A program made the translations under genes and the position numbers. From NCBI GenBank assembly GCA_048013815.1, contig CM106586.1, positions 3,534,001 to 3,598,000 on the forward strand: a DNA stretch of 64,000 bases, given 5' to 3'. Positions 9,633 to 20,283 of the stretch are shown in pieces. The DNA comes from Setoptus koraiensis (taxonomy: Eukaryota; Arthropoda). Every line of letters starts with the position of its first letter. The first letter of the stretch is position 1. The notes beneath the pieces are model-generated. The model searched no databases, was not told the DNA's origin, and was given only the letters and a program-made list of their open reading frames with translations.

Positions 9633-10936
9633 CTTGTTCCGTGTGATTTTTTTGTAAGTGTTGATCTAACTAAATATATGCAAACTTATACTACTAATAA
9701 TAAAAGTAAAATGATAAGAGGACGTGTCTCGCTAGTGCGTAGCCATGGTCGGTGTGAAATAGTCATGACGCGGTTATTTTAGCAAGGGCCTCAAGTAAAT
9801 AAACTAACACCTTCCAACGACTTGCTTGTGCGTCGCAAAAGTATATCATCGCAGTGTGCATGTGTGTGCGTGAACTACGATGCTTGAATTCGCACTACAC
9901 GTACATTTTTTTGTTATCGCACTGCTTCATCTGTGTATCTGGAGCGCCAAGTTTGAACCGAGTCGTCGCGACGCGAACATCTTCTGGTGCAAATCCGGAT
10001 ATTTTTCGTTATCTGGCGCGAGTCTTACAGTAATCAGATCTGGATCCTAGTCAGACGTTATACCGCTGCGCTATCGATTATCTCACCTGGATCAAAAATT
10101 TGATTGGTGTCGGTGTGTTGCGAGTGCGATGCTATTACATTCTAGTGCGTAGAAAATGTAGCCACTGTGCAACAGAGGCAACAGGCCAGACGGCGACAGT
10201 GCCGATTTCATTTGGATACGTCTCTCGTCTTTCACTCTGAATCGTCTGAGTCTGTTTTAAACTTCGAGACAAGCCAAAGTTGTGCACAGGCCAAGAGATA
10301 AACTTGACTCGCCTTTTCTGATGCCATCCCACTAGGATGATACTGGCAAATCTGGCGCCTACCTAAGTACAATCGAATGGAACGCTCTGGAACCCGGAGA
10401 TAAATGTGATAATAGATATTCGATTGCAACTGTGAGGGGATTAGCCAAGAATATTCTAGATACGAAAGGAGGGGGCCAGGTATTCATCATGAAGATCAAT
10501 TTTGCGATGAATTCCCACCAAATAACTTTCCAAGATCGTTCTCACTTGGCCGAAGTCAGCGCGAGTTTTGAACGTTGAATTCGCTCAGTTTCTGCACGTA
10601 TCGCAAGCATTCCATGTCATTATCTCAAATCCGCGACCTCATCATTCGCATATTTATTTATTTATTTATCTGCATACTTCACTCACATGTCTACAACATT
10701 GTGTAGATTTCCAGACAGCATCAACTAAACTCGATCATTATCAGGACCATGCCGGGCTGAATAAAATCTAGATGGCTACAATGAATTCGCTTGTTAATAC
10801 ACGGACCTATTATTGTGCGTGACCATTTTTGGTGAAAACCGTAATAGTATCACTACAGTGGACCACCATCAAGTCTGACAATCGAGAGACAACTATTTAC
10901 CTATGAATTGAGCGACTTCTAAAATAACTAGATAAG
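9633..10936. other. Intergenic region between the KVHF gene and CWC27 (divergent promoters)
   Basis: About 1.3 kb separates two divergent genes and must hold both promoters. I see no gene. One stretch on the minus strand (about 10077-10035) resembles the 5' half of a tRNA: it has TAGCGCAGCGG, an exact A-box fit, followed by TCTGACT. No B box or matching 3' half follows, so it is at most a degenerate tRNA-derived relic. An ATTT repeat lies near 10651-10668. Confidence 0.4.
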
Positions 10937-12584
10937 ATGAGCCACATCTACATCCAAGAACCTCGAACTGAAGGCAAGGTAAACTACTAAATTGAATTCT
11001 TTCTCAATTTGCCACACAGAACTCAATAAATAGTGACTTACCCATCTCGAATACATGCTAGCATACTAACATAATATTGTTTCTCACTTTAAAATAAATC
11101 AGGTTCTACTCAGTACTACCGTTGGTGACATAGAACTCGAATTTTGGCCTAAAGAATGTCCCAAAGCAACAAGGAATTTTATACAGCTATGTCTGGAAGG
11201 ATACTACAACGATACGATTTTTCACAGAATTGTTCCAGATTTCATCGCTGTAGGTGGAGATCCTACAGGTACCGGCTTAGGTGGTGATTCAATATATGGT
11301 AAACCATTCAGAGATGAGTTTCATTCGAGGCTCAGATTCAACCGGAGAGGCCTGCTAGCAATGGCCAATCTCGCCAAGGACGATAACAATTCTCAGTTCC
11401 TTTTCACAATGGGACCAGCTACAGAGCTACAGAATAAGCATACAATTTTTGGTAGGGTAATTGGCGACAGTATCTATAACATGATAAAACTCAATGAATG
11501 CCAAATTGATAAAAACGAAAGACCCTTGAATGTTCAGAAGATCTTCAAAGCAACAGTGATTGAAAATCCATTCCGTGATATTGTTCCTAGAAGTATCGAG
11601 ATAAAAAAGGTATCCACTAAAGACAAGAAATCGAACGAACGACTGCAAGATGAAAAAGAAGAGGCCCCAGCAAAGAAAGATTTCAAGCTACTCTCATTTG
11701 GGGATGAAGCCGAGGATGATGACCAAGAGGACGTCGATGATATTACATTTAAGACACGAGGTAAATCTAAGTCTTCTCATGTCATTCTGGATGACCCCAC
11801 TCTGAGTGCTGAGCCAGCTATAAAGAAAGAATGTACAGAGAACGTCGAAACACCTCCAAAACATACTGTCCTTATTAAGACCGAGAAAAGTTCTGAGTGC
11901 GAACCTAATTTGAGTGAAGTGCCAACCAAGAAGAGTAAAAAGAAAAGACTGTAAGTAGCTATGAAATTGATTATTCTACGAATATCGTAAGCAATCTCCC
12001 CTTTTTGACTAATTCTTATCTGATTCTTTTACAATCAACCTTTTCGCAGTGATGAAATCCATAGAGAGTTGGAAAGAATAAAGCAAGAAATCAACGAGCA
12101 AAATAAACAAATGGGGAGAATCAAGAAAGAAAGTCCAAACATAGGTATTGACTGTGATAGCCCCGAGGAGAATAAACTTGCAGCCGAGATTCTGGGTCAA
12201 GAAACTAGAGATTTATACGAGAAGATGAAGAGCATTCCTAAAAAAGGATCTAGAGATCGTGAAAGTCAAACTTTAGCCATGATTAAAAAATTCAAGCAGG
12301 AGCTCTCTTCGACGAAAGCCTCAAGCAACAAGTCCTCTGATGATTGTGAACTTGATAACTCCAGTTGGCTTGATCACGAATTCAATGTTGAGAACGACCT
12401 GGTTATTGCTAAAGATGCTAATCTTAAGACGGAGGACTGGTACTCCATCGAGGATCCCCGTAACCCAATGAACAAGAGAAGGCGTGAACATAAATCTTCA
12501 TCTCACAGGTCACACCACAGATCTTCCCATAGATCTCCACATAGGTCTTCATCCAGGTCATCACCATCTCGTCGTCACGAATAA
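10937..12584 (+). CDS. CWC27: Spliceosome-associated cyclophilin CWC27
   Basis: Three exons: 10937-10978, 11103-11950 and 12050-12584, with GT-AG junctions that keep the frame. The start MSHIYIQEPRTEGK matches the conserved CWC27 N-terminus. The cyclophilin-type domain occupies about residues 12-175 (FHRIVPDF, GGDPTGTG, KHTIFGRV). As in CWC27 orthologues, the substrate-pocket Trp of active cyclophilins is Glu (ATELQNKHTIFG). The conserved Gln before GGD is Val here (IAVGGD), so isomerase activity is unlikely. The charged middle (LLSFGDEAEDDD) and the C-terminal block (SRDRESQTLAMIKKFK, EDPRNPMNKRRR) also match the family. CWC27 joins the activated spliceosome with CWC22 and eIF4A3. The tail is an unusual Ser/His/Arg repeat. 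AATAAA (12580-12585) overlaps the stop codon. It converges on SEC23. Confidence 0.95.
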
Positions 12585-12585
12585 A
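12580..12585 (+). terminator. CWC27 poly(A) signal overlapping the stop codon
   Basis: The sequence GAA TAA A reads Glu, stop and AATAAA at once, so the 3' UTR can be only some tens of nucleotides long. Confidence 0.6.
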
Positions 12586-12896
12586 TTCTCGGGTTCGACA
12601 AGAATTCTGAAGTAGCATCAACTCATTACTTAAAACCTACTATTTGTAGTGACGTTTTTTACTCTCTACAAAACTTTAATAATTCTCTTTTTAGTGCCCA
12701 TTATTTACAAATAGTGTGTGGGGTGTAATTTTTTGATCCTAGAAAAACTCTCTTGATACGTGAAAAGAGAAGGGGGATAAAGGCCACAAGGTTGAGCCGC
12801 ACACGTGTCGCTTTCATTTAGATCTCTTTCGGTATGTTTTTTATTATATATATATATAATTCATCTGTATCTGTTTCTTCCTCGATAGATATTGAC

Positions 12897-15446
12897 CTAA
12901 CTGGAGCTACTGACGGCAATTTTTTTCAAGTGTTCCTCGAACACTCCGTAAGCTACGTCGTCTGTCAGCACGGGCGCCATAGCAGGATCACTGTAATAAC
13001 CCGTGTTTGTATTGTGAGTTATTGAAGGATTCACTCGAGACAGTAGGAATCTAGCTTGAGACGAGCCTTGATCACAAACAACGTAACGCGGCAATGGAAA
13101 TCTGCTTAACATTAGATCACTGGCATCGTTGATAGGCGCCTCGAGAAATTGCTTGAAGGCTTCGTAGCCTTCTTGATTCTGGTAACCTTGTTTCTTCCAA
13201 GCTGCCACCTTCTCTCCATGAAATATTACAATTTGAAAGAATGTGTCCATAACAAGTATCCTATCAGGTTGTATGGATGATGTGTCTAGTGATACAGGTC
13301 GTGTTTCTTGGTAAAGTTCATAAGCAAATAATGCTGGTTGTACCATCAAAAGCGAATTAGAGCAGTCCTCTCGCATTAGCGTATGCCTATAAAATGAAGT
13401 TTCATCTGGCGAGTTGTTGAAAACTTGAATAAATTGTGAACGACGTAGGTTAAATATAAACTGAGGGAACATTGCAAACCTCTCCTTCAACCTAAATGAT
13501 TCTGGGCTATCTTTCTGAAATTCACCAAACTTTTGACAAATTCGAATAAGACAGCGATCTAGCCATCTCAGAATATCCTGGCCATTAGCGTCATTTGAAT
13601 CAGACTTGAAACAAGCCATACGAGCAATAAGAACAGCGGCGCTTTCCTGATCAAACTCGAAATCATCGGCTCCAAAGTATCTCCTCACTGTGGTTGCCCT
13701 GGTGTGCTTATATCCATCTGAACCCTGGTATTGGGTGATAAATTGTACATAGCCACTTGGTATAGATTGTCCTTGCGTAGGGGCTGCTTGAACAACGAAA
13801 TATAGTGCTGTTGTTGTGGACGGTGTTAGTGAACAAAACTTCCATACAGAGGTACCACCTAGACCATCTTTCCGATCTGATACGTATTGAGTTCGTTTGT
13901 CTAAACTAATGCATGAGCCGATTGCCCCACTGACTTTCAGACCTCGAGAGGTCTTGACATCCAGCACAGCGTTGAATGCCATTTGTAGGTTTTGTTTCTT
14001 ATCTTTAGCGAATAATCGTTGGAATGATGTTTTAAATAAATTTGAATCGAAAGAGTCGCACATGACCATTAGCCCACTAGTCATATTTGTGCAACACTTC
14101 ATCTCATGCAATCCAGTTTGATCTAAGCAACCACTAAATATATCAATTGTATGGCCATTCTTCGAGGCCGCATCTGCCAATGACTTATAGAATTCTGAAG
14201 CTTTCTTCATATATTTAGCATTATCCTTCTCTATATCGTTGTGTGTTCGTATAGTGTTTTTCAAATCATCGTCGATAACCATACCAGGTCCCACCGTGCA
14301 TGGCCCGCCCAAGAATAACATTATTCTTGCGCCTGATTGAGGATAAGTTGTTTCTAGAAGGTTTAATGCAACTGACATTGCCGCACCAACAGCCCGCAAG
14401 CGCCTTCGTCCGTCTACTACCGGCCAGGTGTTTTTGCCAACTTGGTCAGTAATTTCCTCAAAGACAGGAATTATTTCACTTGCCGGTTTAATAAACTTAT
14501 GTACATTGTTTTTAAAAGTTGTCGAGTTGGCGTTAGTGACATTTGGTAATCTTGCGCCAAGCATAGGTGCGCCATATGGTGCTGTTTGTACTCCCGGGGG
14601 AACCTGAGGTCTAATTTGATTCGGCAGAGGTTGTGCGTAACGCATACCAGCGTTTTGCGGTAGGTATGATTGCTGATTGGGTCCAGACGGATGGTGACCA
14701 TTTGTTATCGGTGGTTGTCCAGGTAGAATGTTGTTGATTACACCGGGTGGCGGCATGTTTGGCGCACCCGCCATTGCATTAGAGCGAGAGACATTTTGTG
14801 CATTACCAACACCAAGCCATTCTTGTAGTTGCTTGGCTTTATAATCTTTTTGGCCACAGAATATAAAAGATTTCAAATGTTTACTATTACTTAATTCCCA
14901 TAGATAAACTGTACGATTAAATGTTATAAAACCAACACAAGCGTTCTTTGGCAATAGCGACAATGATGTCAATAACGATTGCCTTAGTGATGCAAATTCT
15001 TCTTCGTCTATGCTAGTGTCTACCACATATAAAAAGACCGGCGGATTAGGCACATATTGATTTGCTAGAGTGTAGTCTATGGTAGTCCGATTTAGTTCAG
15101 GTATTTCTTCGCGCGATCTCACTAGCTGATATTGCTGAGGGAATGGATTACGATTACTGCAAAAATTGCAAGTCCATATTTTTGAATTTAAATCTGGATA
15201 ACAATAAGGGTTTAGTACAGCATGACAAGTTGGCCGACCACATAATAGCGGATCCTGACGCAATTCACAATAATAGTCTGTGTATGTAGATGGCTCCTTC
15301 AAAGGTGTATACAGACAGCCTAATGTAAGGACGATTTTTTCAAGCTCAATACTAGACATTGGCCATTTGTTCCAATTGAATCGTACCCCATCGACATCCT
15401 CCTCAAAATCTAAATTGACCGGCTGATACATAGGATGGTTAGCCAT
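12897..15446 (-). CDS. SEC23: COPII coat GTPase-activating subunit SEC23
   Basis: Intronless 849-aa frame aligning along its whole length with animal Sec23 (about 765 aa). In order: N-terminal beta-sandwich ([11 protein letters not shown]), zinc finger with Cys pairs (CGRPTC, CNFC) near residues 70-100, trunk ([27 protein letters not shown]), helical part ([17 protein letters not shown]), and gelsolin-like end ([35 protein letters not shown]). The C-terminal [15 protein letters not shown] includes the region supplying the Arg finger that stimulates SAR1 GTP hydrolysis at ER exit sites. The excess length is mostly one Pro/Asn/Gln-rich insert at about residues 218-315 in the trunk, where orthologues have a much shorter linker. 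SEC23 pairs with SEC24. It converges on CWC27 and is divergent from DHX38, 930 bp apart. Confidence 0.97.
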   Translation of the reverse strand: MANHPMYQPVNLDFEEDVDGVRFNWNKWPMSSIELEKIVLTLGCLYTPLKEPSTYTDYYCELRQDPLLCGRPTCHAVLNPYCYPDLNSKIWTCNFCSNRNPFPQQYQLVRSREEIPELNRTTIDYTLANQYVPNPPVFLYVVDTSIDEEEFASLRQSLLTSLSLLPKNACVGFITFNRTVYLWELSNSKHLKSFIFCGQKDYKAKQLQEWLGVGNAQNVSRSNAMAGAPNMPPPGVINNILPGQPPITNGHHPSGPNQQSYLPQNAGMRYAQPLPNQIRPQVPPGVQTAPYGAPMLGARLPNVTNANSTTFKNNVHKFIKPASEIIPVFEEITDQVGKNTWPVVDGRRRLRAVGAAMSVALNLLETTYPQSGARIMLFLGGPCTVGPGMVIDDDLKNTIRTHNDIEKDNAKYMKKASEFYKSLADAASKNGHTIDIFSGCLDQTGLHEMKCCTNMTSGLMVMCDSFDSNLFKTSFQRLFAKDKKQNLQMAFNAVLDVKTSRGLKVSGAIGSCISLDKRTQYVSDRKDGLGGTSVWKFCSLTPSTTTALYFVVQAAPTQGQSIPSGYVQFITQYQGSDGYKHTRATTVRRYFGADDFEFDQESAAVLIARMACFKSDSNDANGQDILRWLDRCLIRICQKFGEFQKDSPESFRLKERFAMFPQFIFNLRRSQFIQVFNNSPDETSFYRHTLMREDCSNSLLMVQPALFAYELYQETRPVSLDTSSIQPDRILVMDTFFQIVIFHGEKVAAWKKQGYQNQEGYEAFKQFLEAPINDASDLMLSRFPLPRYVVCDQGSSQARFLLSRVNPSITHNTNTGYYSDPAMAPVLTDDVAYGVFEEHLKKIAVSSSS

Positions 15447-16376
15447 ATTGTTGTTGTTATTAGAATGTTTCCCGTATCAGAATTAATGTGCCGTTATAAA
15501 TAATAGTAATAGCAATAATATATTGAGATAATAATTTATATATAAATGTATATATTAAGAGGATAAATTATGTCCTATGTGTATATATATTAGAATCTGA
15601 TAATAGTATTCTATGAATTCTTCATTTCTCAAGAGCAAAGCCGAGAAGATAATCTGTCTGTGCCTATGATGTATTTTCGCTAGTCGCACCCCTCTCTTGT
15701 GATGTGTATTTGACAGTAGGTGATATCAGGCTGTTTGCAAAATGGACGCACATTTGAGCGTTTGTCTGTCTGCTCGTTTGGCTCGAGCATCCGCCTAAAT
15801 ATTGTGTGCGTTTGTCCGTTTGTGTGTAACGCTGATAGCCCCATGCAAGCTCCAAAACGCTATCGTTGGTCAATGAGTTAGCATTACGTGTGCTTGTTTT
15901 TTCATTTGGTGGTGCGTCAATGCCGCAAGGGGAATAGCCCAACAATGTGCTATTTTCTACTGCTAATACTGCACACAATCCCATGCACAGTCCGGGTTGT
16001 CCCGCCCGCACGCCCGCCCCTCTCTCGCGGCTCGCTAAAGCAGCGAGCTCCCTGTGGGAGACATGACCGGGACCTGTATGGGAGAACCCGGTCTTTCCGT
16101 CTGCTGATCTTGAATGTCATGTGCATTATGTAATGGTTACACAACTTACAAGTTGTCAGGAAGCTCAAAGGAAGCTCCCATACCCGTTTCGCATGGGAGC
16201 TACGGGCGGTTCTATCGCGGAAAATCGTTATTTACACATTCAAATATCCCGCTCTGAATCTCTCGAAGGTGATCTGTCACACTCGGAACATAATCAATGG
16301 ATTAGCAATTATAATTTAATTAGACCCAATATTATGATCAATTATTGTTCTTGTTGTTTGGCTACTTCACAGTAAC
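15447..16376. promoter_or_regulatory. Divergent promoter region SEC23 / DHX38, with several short inverted repeats
   Basis: Between the two start codons, 15970-16210 is GC-richer and contains nested inverted repeats: GCTCGCT..AGCGAGC near 16030, ACCGGG..CCCGGT near 16068-16095, ACAACTT..AAGTTGT near 16141-16155, and AGCTCCCAT (16173-16181) with ATGGGAGCT (16193-16201). This could be a structured non-coding RNA or merely promoter DNA. A good splice acceptor (pyrimidine-rich, ..TTCACAG) ends at 16372, so DHX38 may have an upstream leader exon here. Confidence 0.45.
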
Positions 16377-18857
16377 ATGAATCCGCCATCGGACAATCGT
16401 TACCATCGCAAAAAGCAGTACATACCGGCGTCGCCATATTCTACACCATCGACAGTGTCATCCACTAGCACCAATAGCGGCTCTTCTTCTTACTCTGTCA
16501 AAAGACCCTATGACGACATAAACTATGACGACGATGATCAGTCCGAGGACAAAATTGTCCATATCATTGTTCACGATAAGATACCGCCATTTCTGGATGG
16601 AAAAATCAGGACTAAATCAGCTCAGTTAAAACCAGTAGAGCCAGTTCGAGATCCTACTAGTGATATTGTCAAGGTAGCCAAAAAAGGTTCAGCTCTCGTT
16701 GCGGAAGCGCGCAAACAGCGCGAGGCAAAAAAAGCTCAAAGGAAAGAATGGCAACTCGCAGGTTCGCAGCTTGGTGATATTCTGAGTATCAAAGCGGAGG
16801 AAGAATCCTATGACACAAGTAGCATACGAGACGGTTTTGGTAAGCACATGCAAACGGATGTGGCAAAAATCAATCGTGATAAAATCAGAGAACAAAGAAA
16901 CTCTCTGCCAGTCTATGGGTGCAGGAATGAACTTTTGCGACTCATAAATGAAAATAACATAATCATCGTTGTGGGTGAAACTGGATCAGGAAAGACAACT
17001 CAGCTGACTCAGTATCTATATGAAGATGGACGATACCATCGTCGGGGGAAAATTGCTTGCACCCAGCCAAGAAGGGTTGCAGCAATGTCAGTTGCCCAGA
17101 GGGTCTCTCAAGAGATGGGAGTGAAGTTAGGAGAGGAGGTTGGATACACTATCAGATTTGAGGATCTAACCTCTGATAAGACAATAATTAAATATATGAC
17201 GGATGGTATACTATTGAGAGAAACTCTCTCCGATCGTGATCTAGATGACTATTCCGCCATTATCATGGACGAGGCGCATGAGCGAAGTCTGAATACTGAC
17301 ATTTTATTTGGTATACTGAGAGAAGTTTCAGCTAACCGCAATGATCTCAAATTAATTATAACATCTGCCACCATGGATTCTGCCAAATTTTCACAATTCT
17401 TCGCCAACGTGCCCGTCTTCCATATTCCTGGTCGTACCTTCCCAGTTGAGATATTACATTCCAAAAACCCAGTCGAAGATTATGTTGCTGCAGCAGTCTC
17501 CGAATCGGTTCGTCTTCACTTAACACACAAGGATGAACAAGGGGACATTATGATTTTTATGCCAGGCCAAGAAGAGATAGAAGTAACTTGTGATAAAATC
17601 AAAGAAAGACTGGAGGATCTAGAAAAGCAAGTAGAAGATGGAGAAATTGGATTACTCAAAATCCTACCCATGTACTCCTCTTTGAGTGCTGAGAAACAAG
17701 CCGAAGTCTTCAAAGAGACCAAAGACGGAGCCAGAAAGTGCGTTGTAGCAACAAACATAGCAGAAACTTCTCTCACAGTGGACGGAATAAGATATGTTAT
17801 TGATTCCGGTTTCAGTCGACTGAAAGTCTTTCTACCTGGAATGGGAATCGACGCACTTCTTGTTTATCCGATATCTCAAGCGAATGCAACCCAAAGGTCA
17901 GGACGTGCTGGTCGAACTGGCCCTGGACGATGCATTAGACTTTATACTGAGACTCAATTTCGACATGAACTTTTAGTTTCAGCGGTTCCTGAAATTCAGC
18001 GATCTAACTTATCAAATGTCATACTTCTACTCAAGTCTTTGGGTGTCGATGATCTACTATCCTTTCATTTCATGGATCCACCACCCAGGGATAACATTTA
18101 CAATTCTATGTATCAACTATGGATGCTAGAGGCCCTGGACAATCAGGGCCAGCTTACAAACCTTGGCCGCGATATGGCTAACTTTCCTGTTGATCCCAAG
18201 ATGTCTAAGATGCTTCTAGAGTCTTCAGATATGGGCTGCTCAACGGAAGTCCTTATTATTGTAGCCATGTTGTCCGGTCCGTCGGTCTTTTACCGACCCA
18301 AAGGACGAGAGCAAGAGAGTGATAGGGCCCGAGAGAAGTTTTACATACACGAATCAGATCATCTAACTCTACTAAATATATATAGACAATGGGAAAAGAA
18401 TAAATATTCATCTCATTGGTGCAACCAGCATTTTTTTCATCATAAAGTGCTGGTCAAAGTGAAGGATGTTCTTGGGCAACTAAAAGATATAATGACTAAA
18501 AGGAAGTATCCTTTGATATCTAGCAAAGATGAGGACTTAATCAAAAAGTGTATATGTAAATCTTACTTCCACCAGGCAGCAAAATTGAAGAACCTGCGAG
18601 AATATGTAAACTTAAGGACCGGTGTACCCTGCCAATTGCACGCTTCGTCCGCTATTGCGGGTATGGGCAATCTGCCCACCTATGTGATATACCACGAGTT
18701 GGTTAAAACGACTAAAGAGTTCATGCAGTGTACTACTGCAATTGAAGGAGAGTGGCTGGCAGAGCTTGGTCCGATGTTTTACCAGATAAGAACTAATGTG
18801 TTCAAGCCTATTGATCAAAAATCGCAGAGAAGCTATCGCTCTACGCCCAGTATTTAG
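16377..18857 (+). CDS. DHX38: DEAH-box pre-mRNA splicing helicase DHX38/PRP16
   Basis: Intronless 826-aa frame. The segment from [14 protein letters not shown] (about residue 62) onward follows PRP16 closely. Helicase motifs are intact: GETGSGKTT (about 199), [16 protein letters not shown] (about 299), SATMD, and [12 protein letters not shown] (about 508). Winged-helix, ratchet and OB-fold regions follow ([58 protein letters not shown]). PRP16 uses ATP to remodel the spliceosome between the two catalytic steps. Human PRP16 has about 1227 residues; here the Arg/Ser-rich N-terminal region is reduced to about 60 residues and the C-terminal tail is almost gone. An in-frame stop lies 14 codons upstream, but the ATG sits 4 nt after a plausible splice acceptor (16371-16372), so a further N-terminal exon cannot be excluded. 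It converges on MRPL47. Confidence 0.95.
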   Translation: MNPPSDNRYHRKKQYIPASPYSTPSTVSSTSTNSGSSSYSVKRPYDDINYDDDDQSEDKIVHIIVHDKIPPFLDGKIRTKSAQLKPVEPVRDPTSDIVKVAKKGSALVAEARKQREAKKAQRKEWQLAGSQLGDILSIKAEEESYDTSSIRDGFGKHMQTDVAKINRDKIREQRNSLPVYGCRNELLRLINENNIIIVVGETGSGKTTQLTQYLYEDGRYHRRGKIACTQPRRVAAMSVAQRVSQEMGVKLGEEVGYTIRFEDLTSDKTIIKYMTDGILLRETLSDRDLDDYSAIIMDEAHERSLNTDILFGILREVSANRNDLKLIITSATMDSAKFSQFFANVPVFHIPGRTFPVEILHSKNPVEDYVAAAVSESVRLHLTHKDEQGDIMIFMPGQEEIEVTCDKIKERLEDLEKQVEDGEIGLLKILPMYSSLSAEKQAEVFKETKDGARKCVVATNIAETSLTVDGIRYVIDSGFSRLKVFLPGMGIDALLVYPISQANATQRSGRAGRTGPGRCIRLYTETQFRHELLVSAVPEIQRSNLSNVILLLKSLGVDDLLSFHFMDPPPRDNIYNSMYQLWMLEALDNQGQLTNLGRDMANFPVDPKMSKMLLESSDMGCSTEVLIIVAMLSGPSVFYRPKGREQESDRAREKFYIHESDHLTLLNIYRQWEKNKYSSHWCNQHFFHHKVLVKVKDVLGQLKDIMTKRKYPLISSKDEDLIKKCICKSYFHQAAKLKNLREYVNLRTGVPCQLHASSAIAGMGNLPTYVIYHELVKTTKEFMQCTTAIEGEWLAELGPMFYQIRTNVFKPIDQKSQRSYRSTPSI

Positions 18858-18912
18858 ACTGTATCAAATGAACTGCTGTGATAAATTGCATAACTGCACA
18901 ATTAACTGACGC

Positions 18913-18918
18913 TTTATT
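18913..18918 (-). terminator. MRPL47 poly(A) signal
   Basis: TTTATT on the plus strand is AATAAA on the minus strand, 8 nt after the MRPL47 stop codon. It lies in the 69-bp gap to the convergent DHX38 stop. Confidence 0.6.
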
Positions 18919-18926
18919 TACAAAGT

Positions 18927-19832
18927 TCACTTTCCTCTTGCCAATGCCTTGATGGCTTGTCTGACTTGCTTTTGTTGAAGAGTTCTTGTTGGTGGATCAT
19001 CATATAAATCCAGATTGTCTTTTAAGTGTTCTATGTAGCCTTCTGGGAATTCCGGATGTATTTCTTTGAGGTACTCGATATCGGTGTTGGGAAAGCGGCG
19101 TAATAGATTCCTGATATGACGTGAGGTTCTACTACGCCCTCCATTATATTTAGACAGTTGTTGCTCTTTATATCTCTGAATAAACCAATCTGTTTCTTCT
19201 TTTTTACCAGGTCCTTGGGTTTCTCTGAATATTCTATTGCTTCTATATGGCACAAGATGTTGAGAACACTTGTGCCATCTATGCCTACCGAATACATCAC
19301 GTCTGAAGACAGTTCGTCTCTCTCCTGAGGCCTCGGGCGAAACCTCTAGCTGCCAATATGCTTTGTTTCTCTCTCTGACAACATTCTCTAAGTTGGCCAT
19401 ACTCTCCTCCACCTTGTCAATCCTTTCGGGGTTGGGGAAACTTTCCTTTTGAACATCAGCGTCTTCTTTCATTGTCAGAAGCATGTTTCTCTCCTTATAG
19501 AGCACGAACCATAGTTTGTGTAGATCAGAATTGGATTTCAATCTAAGTTCATCCGTCTTCCATGCACGGCCGGATCTAATACGTTTCTCACCCCAGTTAT
19601 CAGGTACTTCGAAGAACTCCATCAGTTTCTTCTGTGTATCTGTAAGCTTTTGTGTATTTATAGGCATTATATCTGTAGACGGTGTATCTGTGGAAGATGA
19701 TCGTATGAATGCACATCCAGGTCTTGCTGATCGCAGAAGGGCGGCGATGCCTTTGTTCATGGCTAGCTTTGCGGTGATACCTTGTAGATTATGTGCCATG
19801 ACGGCGGTTTCGAATCCAAGTTTCCGAAACAT
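18927..19832 (-). CDS. MRPL47: Mitochondrial large-subunit ribosomal protein L47 (uL29m)
   Basis: The core from about residue 63 (TDTQKKLMEFFEVPDNWGEK, SGRAWKTDELRLKSNSDLHK, LWFVLYKERNMLLT) is the MRPL47/uL29m signature; RRDVFGRHRWHK also matches. It is a constituent of the mitoribosome 50S-like subunit, near the exit tunnel. Two in-frame starts exist: 19832 (301 aa) and residue 12, at 19799 (290 aa). From that second Met the leader MAHNLQGITAKLAMNKGIAA is strikingly like the N-terminus of PHB2, encoded divergently 450 bp away; see findings. The frame also stays open upstream of 19832 to a strong acceptor (nine T then CAG) at 19936, so a leader exon is likely and its codons could in principle be coding. 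Length exceeds human (about 250 aa), mostly at the C-terminal side. Confidence 0.92.
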   Translation of the reverse strand: MFRKLGFETAVMAHNLQGITAKLAMNKGIAALLRSARPGCAFIRSSSTDTPSTDIMPINTQKLTDTQKKLMEFFEVPDNWGEKRIRSGRAWKTDELRLKSNSDLHKLWFVLYKERNMLLTMKEDADVQKESFPNPERIDKVEESMANLENVVRERNKAYWQLEVSPEASGERRTVFRRDVFGRHRWHKCSQHLVPYRSNRIFRETQGPGKKEETDWFIQRYKEQQLSKYNGGRSRTSRHIRNLLRRFPNTDIEYLKEIHPEFPEGYIEHLKDNLDLYDDPPTRTLQQKQVRQAIKALARGK

Positions 19833-20283
19833 TTCCTTTGATATTAATAGACTCTGCGATACTGTGGGGCCTGTCAGTAGAGATTCATGTAATATCAGAT
19901 TCGAATCGACATCACATGGTTCACATGTGTCGCGGCTGAAAAAAAAACATGAGTTTGAAAGTTGCGCTTCACTATAGCGTTATGGTACAATCAATAAAAC
20001 AAATAGAGTCAGTTTGAATTTGCTTTCCCCCATGTTGCTGAATTCATTATGGAAGATTCCCATCTGTAATGGGGAAATGAACGATCTCCACAGCGAAGGG
20101 TACGGATCGTAAAAGGCGCAGCGTGGAGACCAGATCCATGGCGCATGAAATCCATGTGTTGTCGGAATCAATCAGAATTTGACTCAAGTATCTTGTTGTA
20201 TATGTTGAACTCTTTAGTATTATAATATTGTTGTCAACTGATAATCGGAACACATCAAAGGAAATTGTATCTAAACTACTGTT
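19833..20283. promoter_or_regulatory. Head-to-head promoter region MRPL47 / PHB2
   Basis: This 451-bp gap separates the start codons of two mitochondrial-protein genes, so promoter elements are probably shared. The 12-mer ATCAAAGGAAAT is present upstream of both starts in mirror orientation: 20254-20265 for PHB2 and 19831-19842, complement, for MRPL47. It is either a duplicated leader remnant or a shared promoter motif. An MRPL47 splice acceptor is predicted at 19936-19937. Confidence 0.55.

Noticed and set aside
10030-10080. tRNA-like sequence on the minus strand with a good A box and TCTGACT
   Set aside because: The anticodon stem is imperfect and no T arm or B box follows, so it is not a functional tRNA; at best a tRNA-derived relic.
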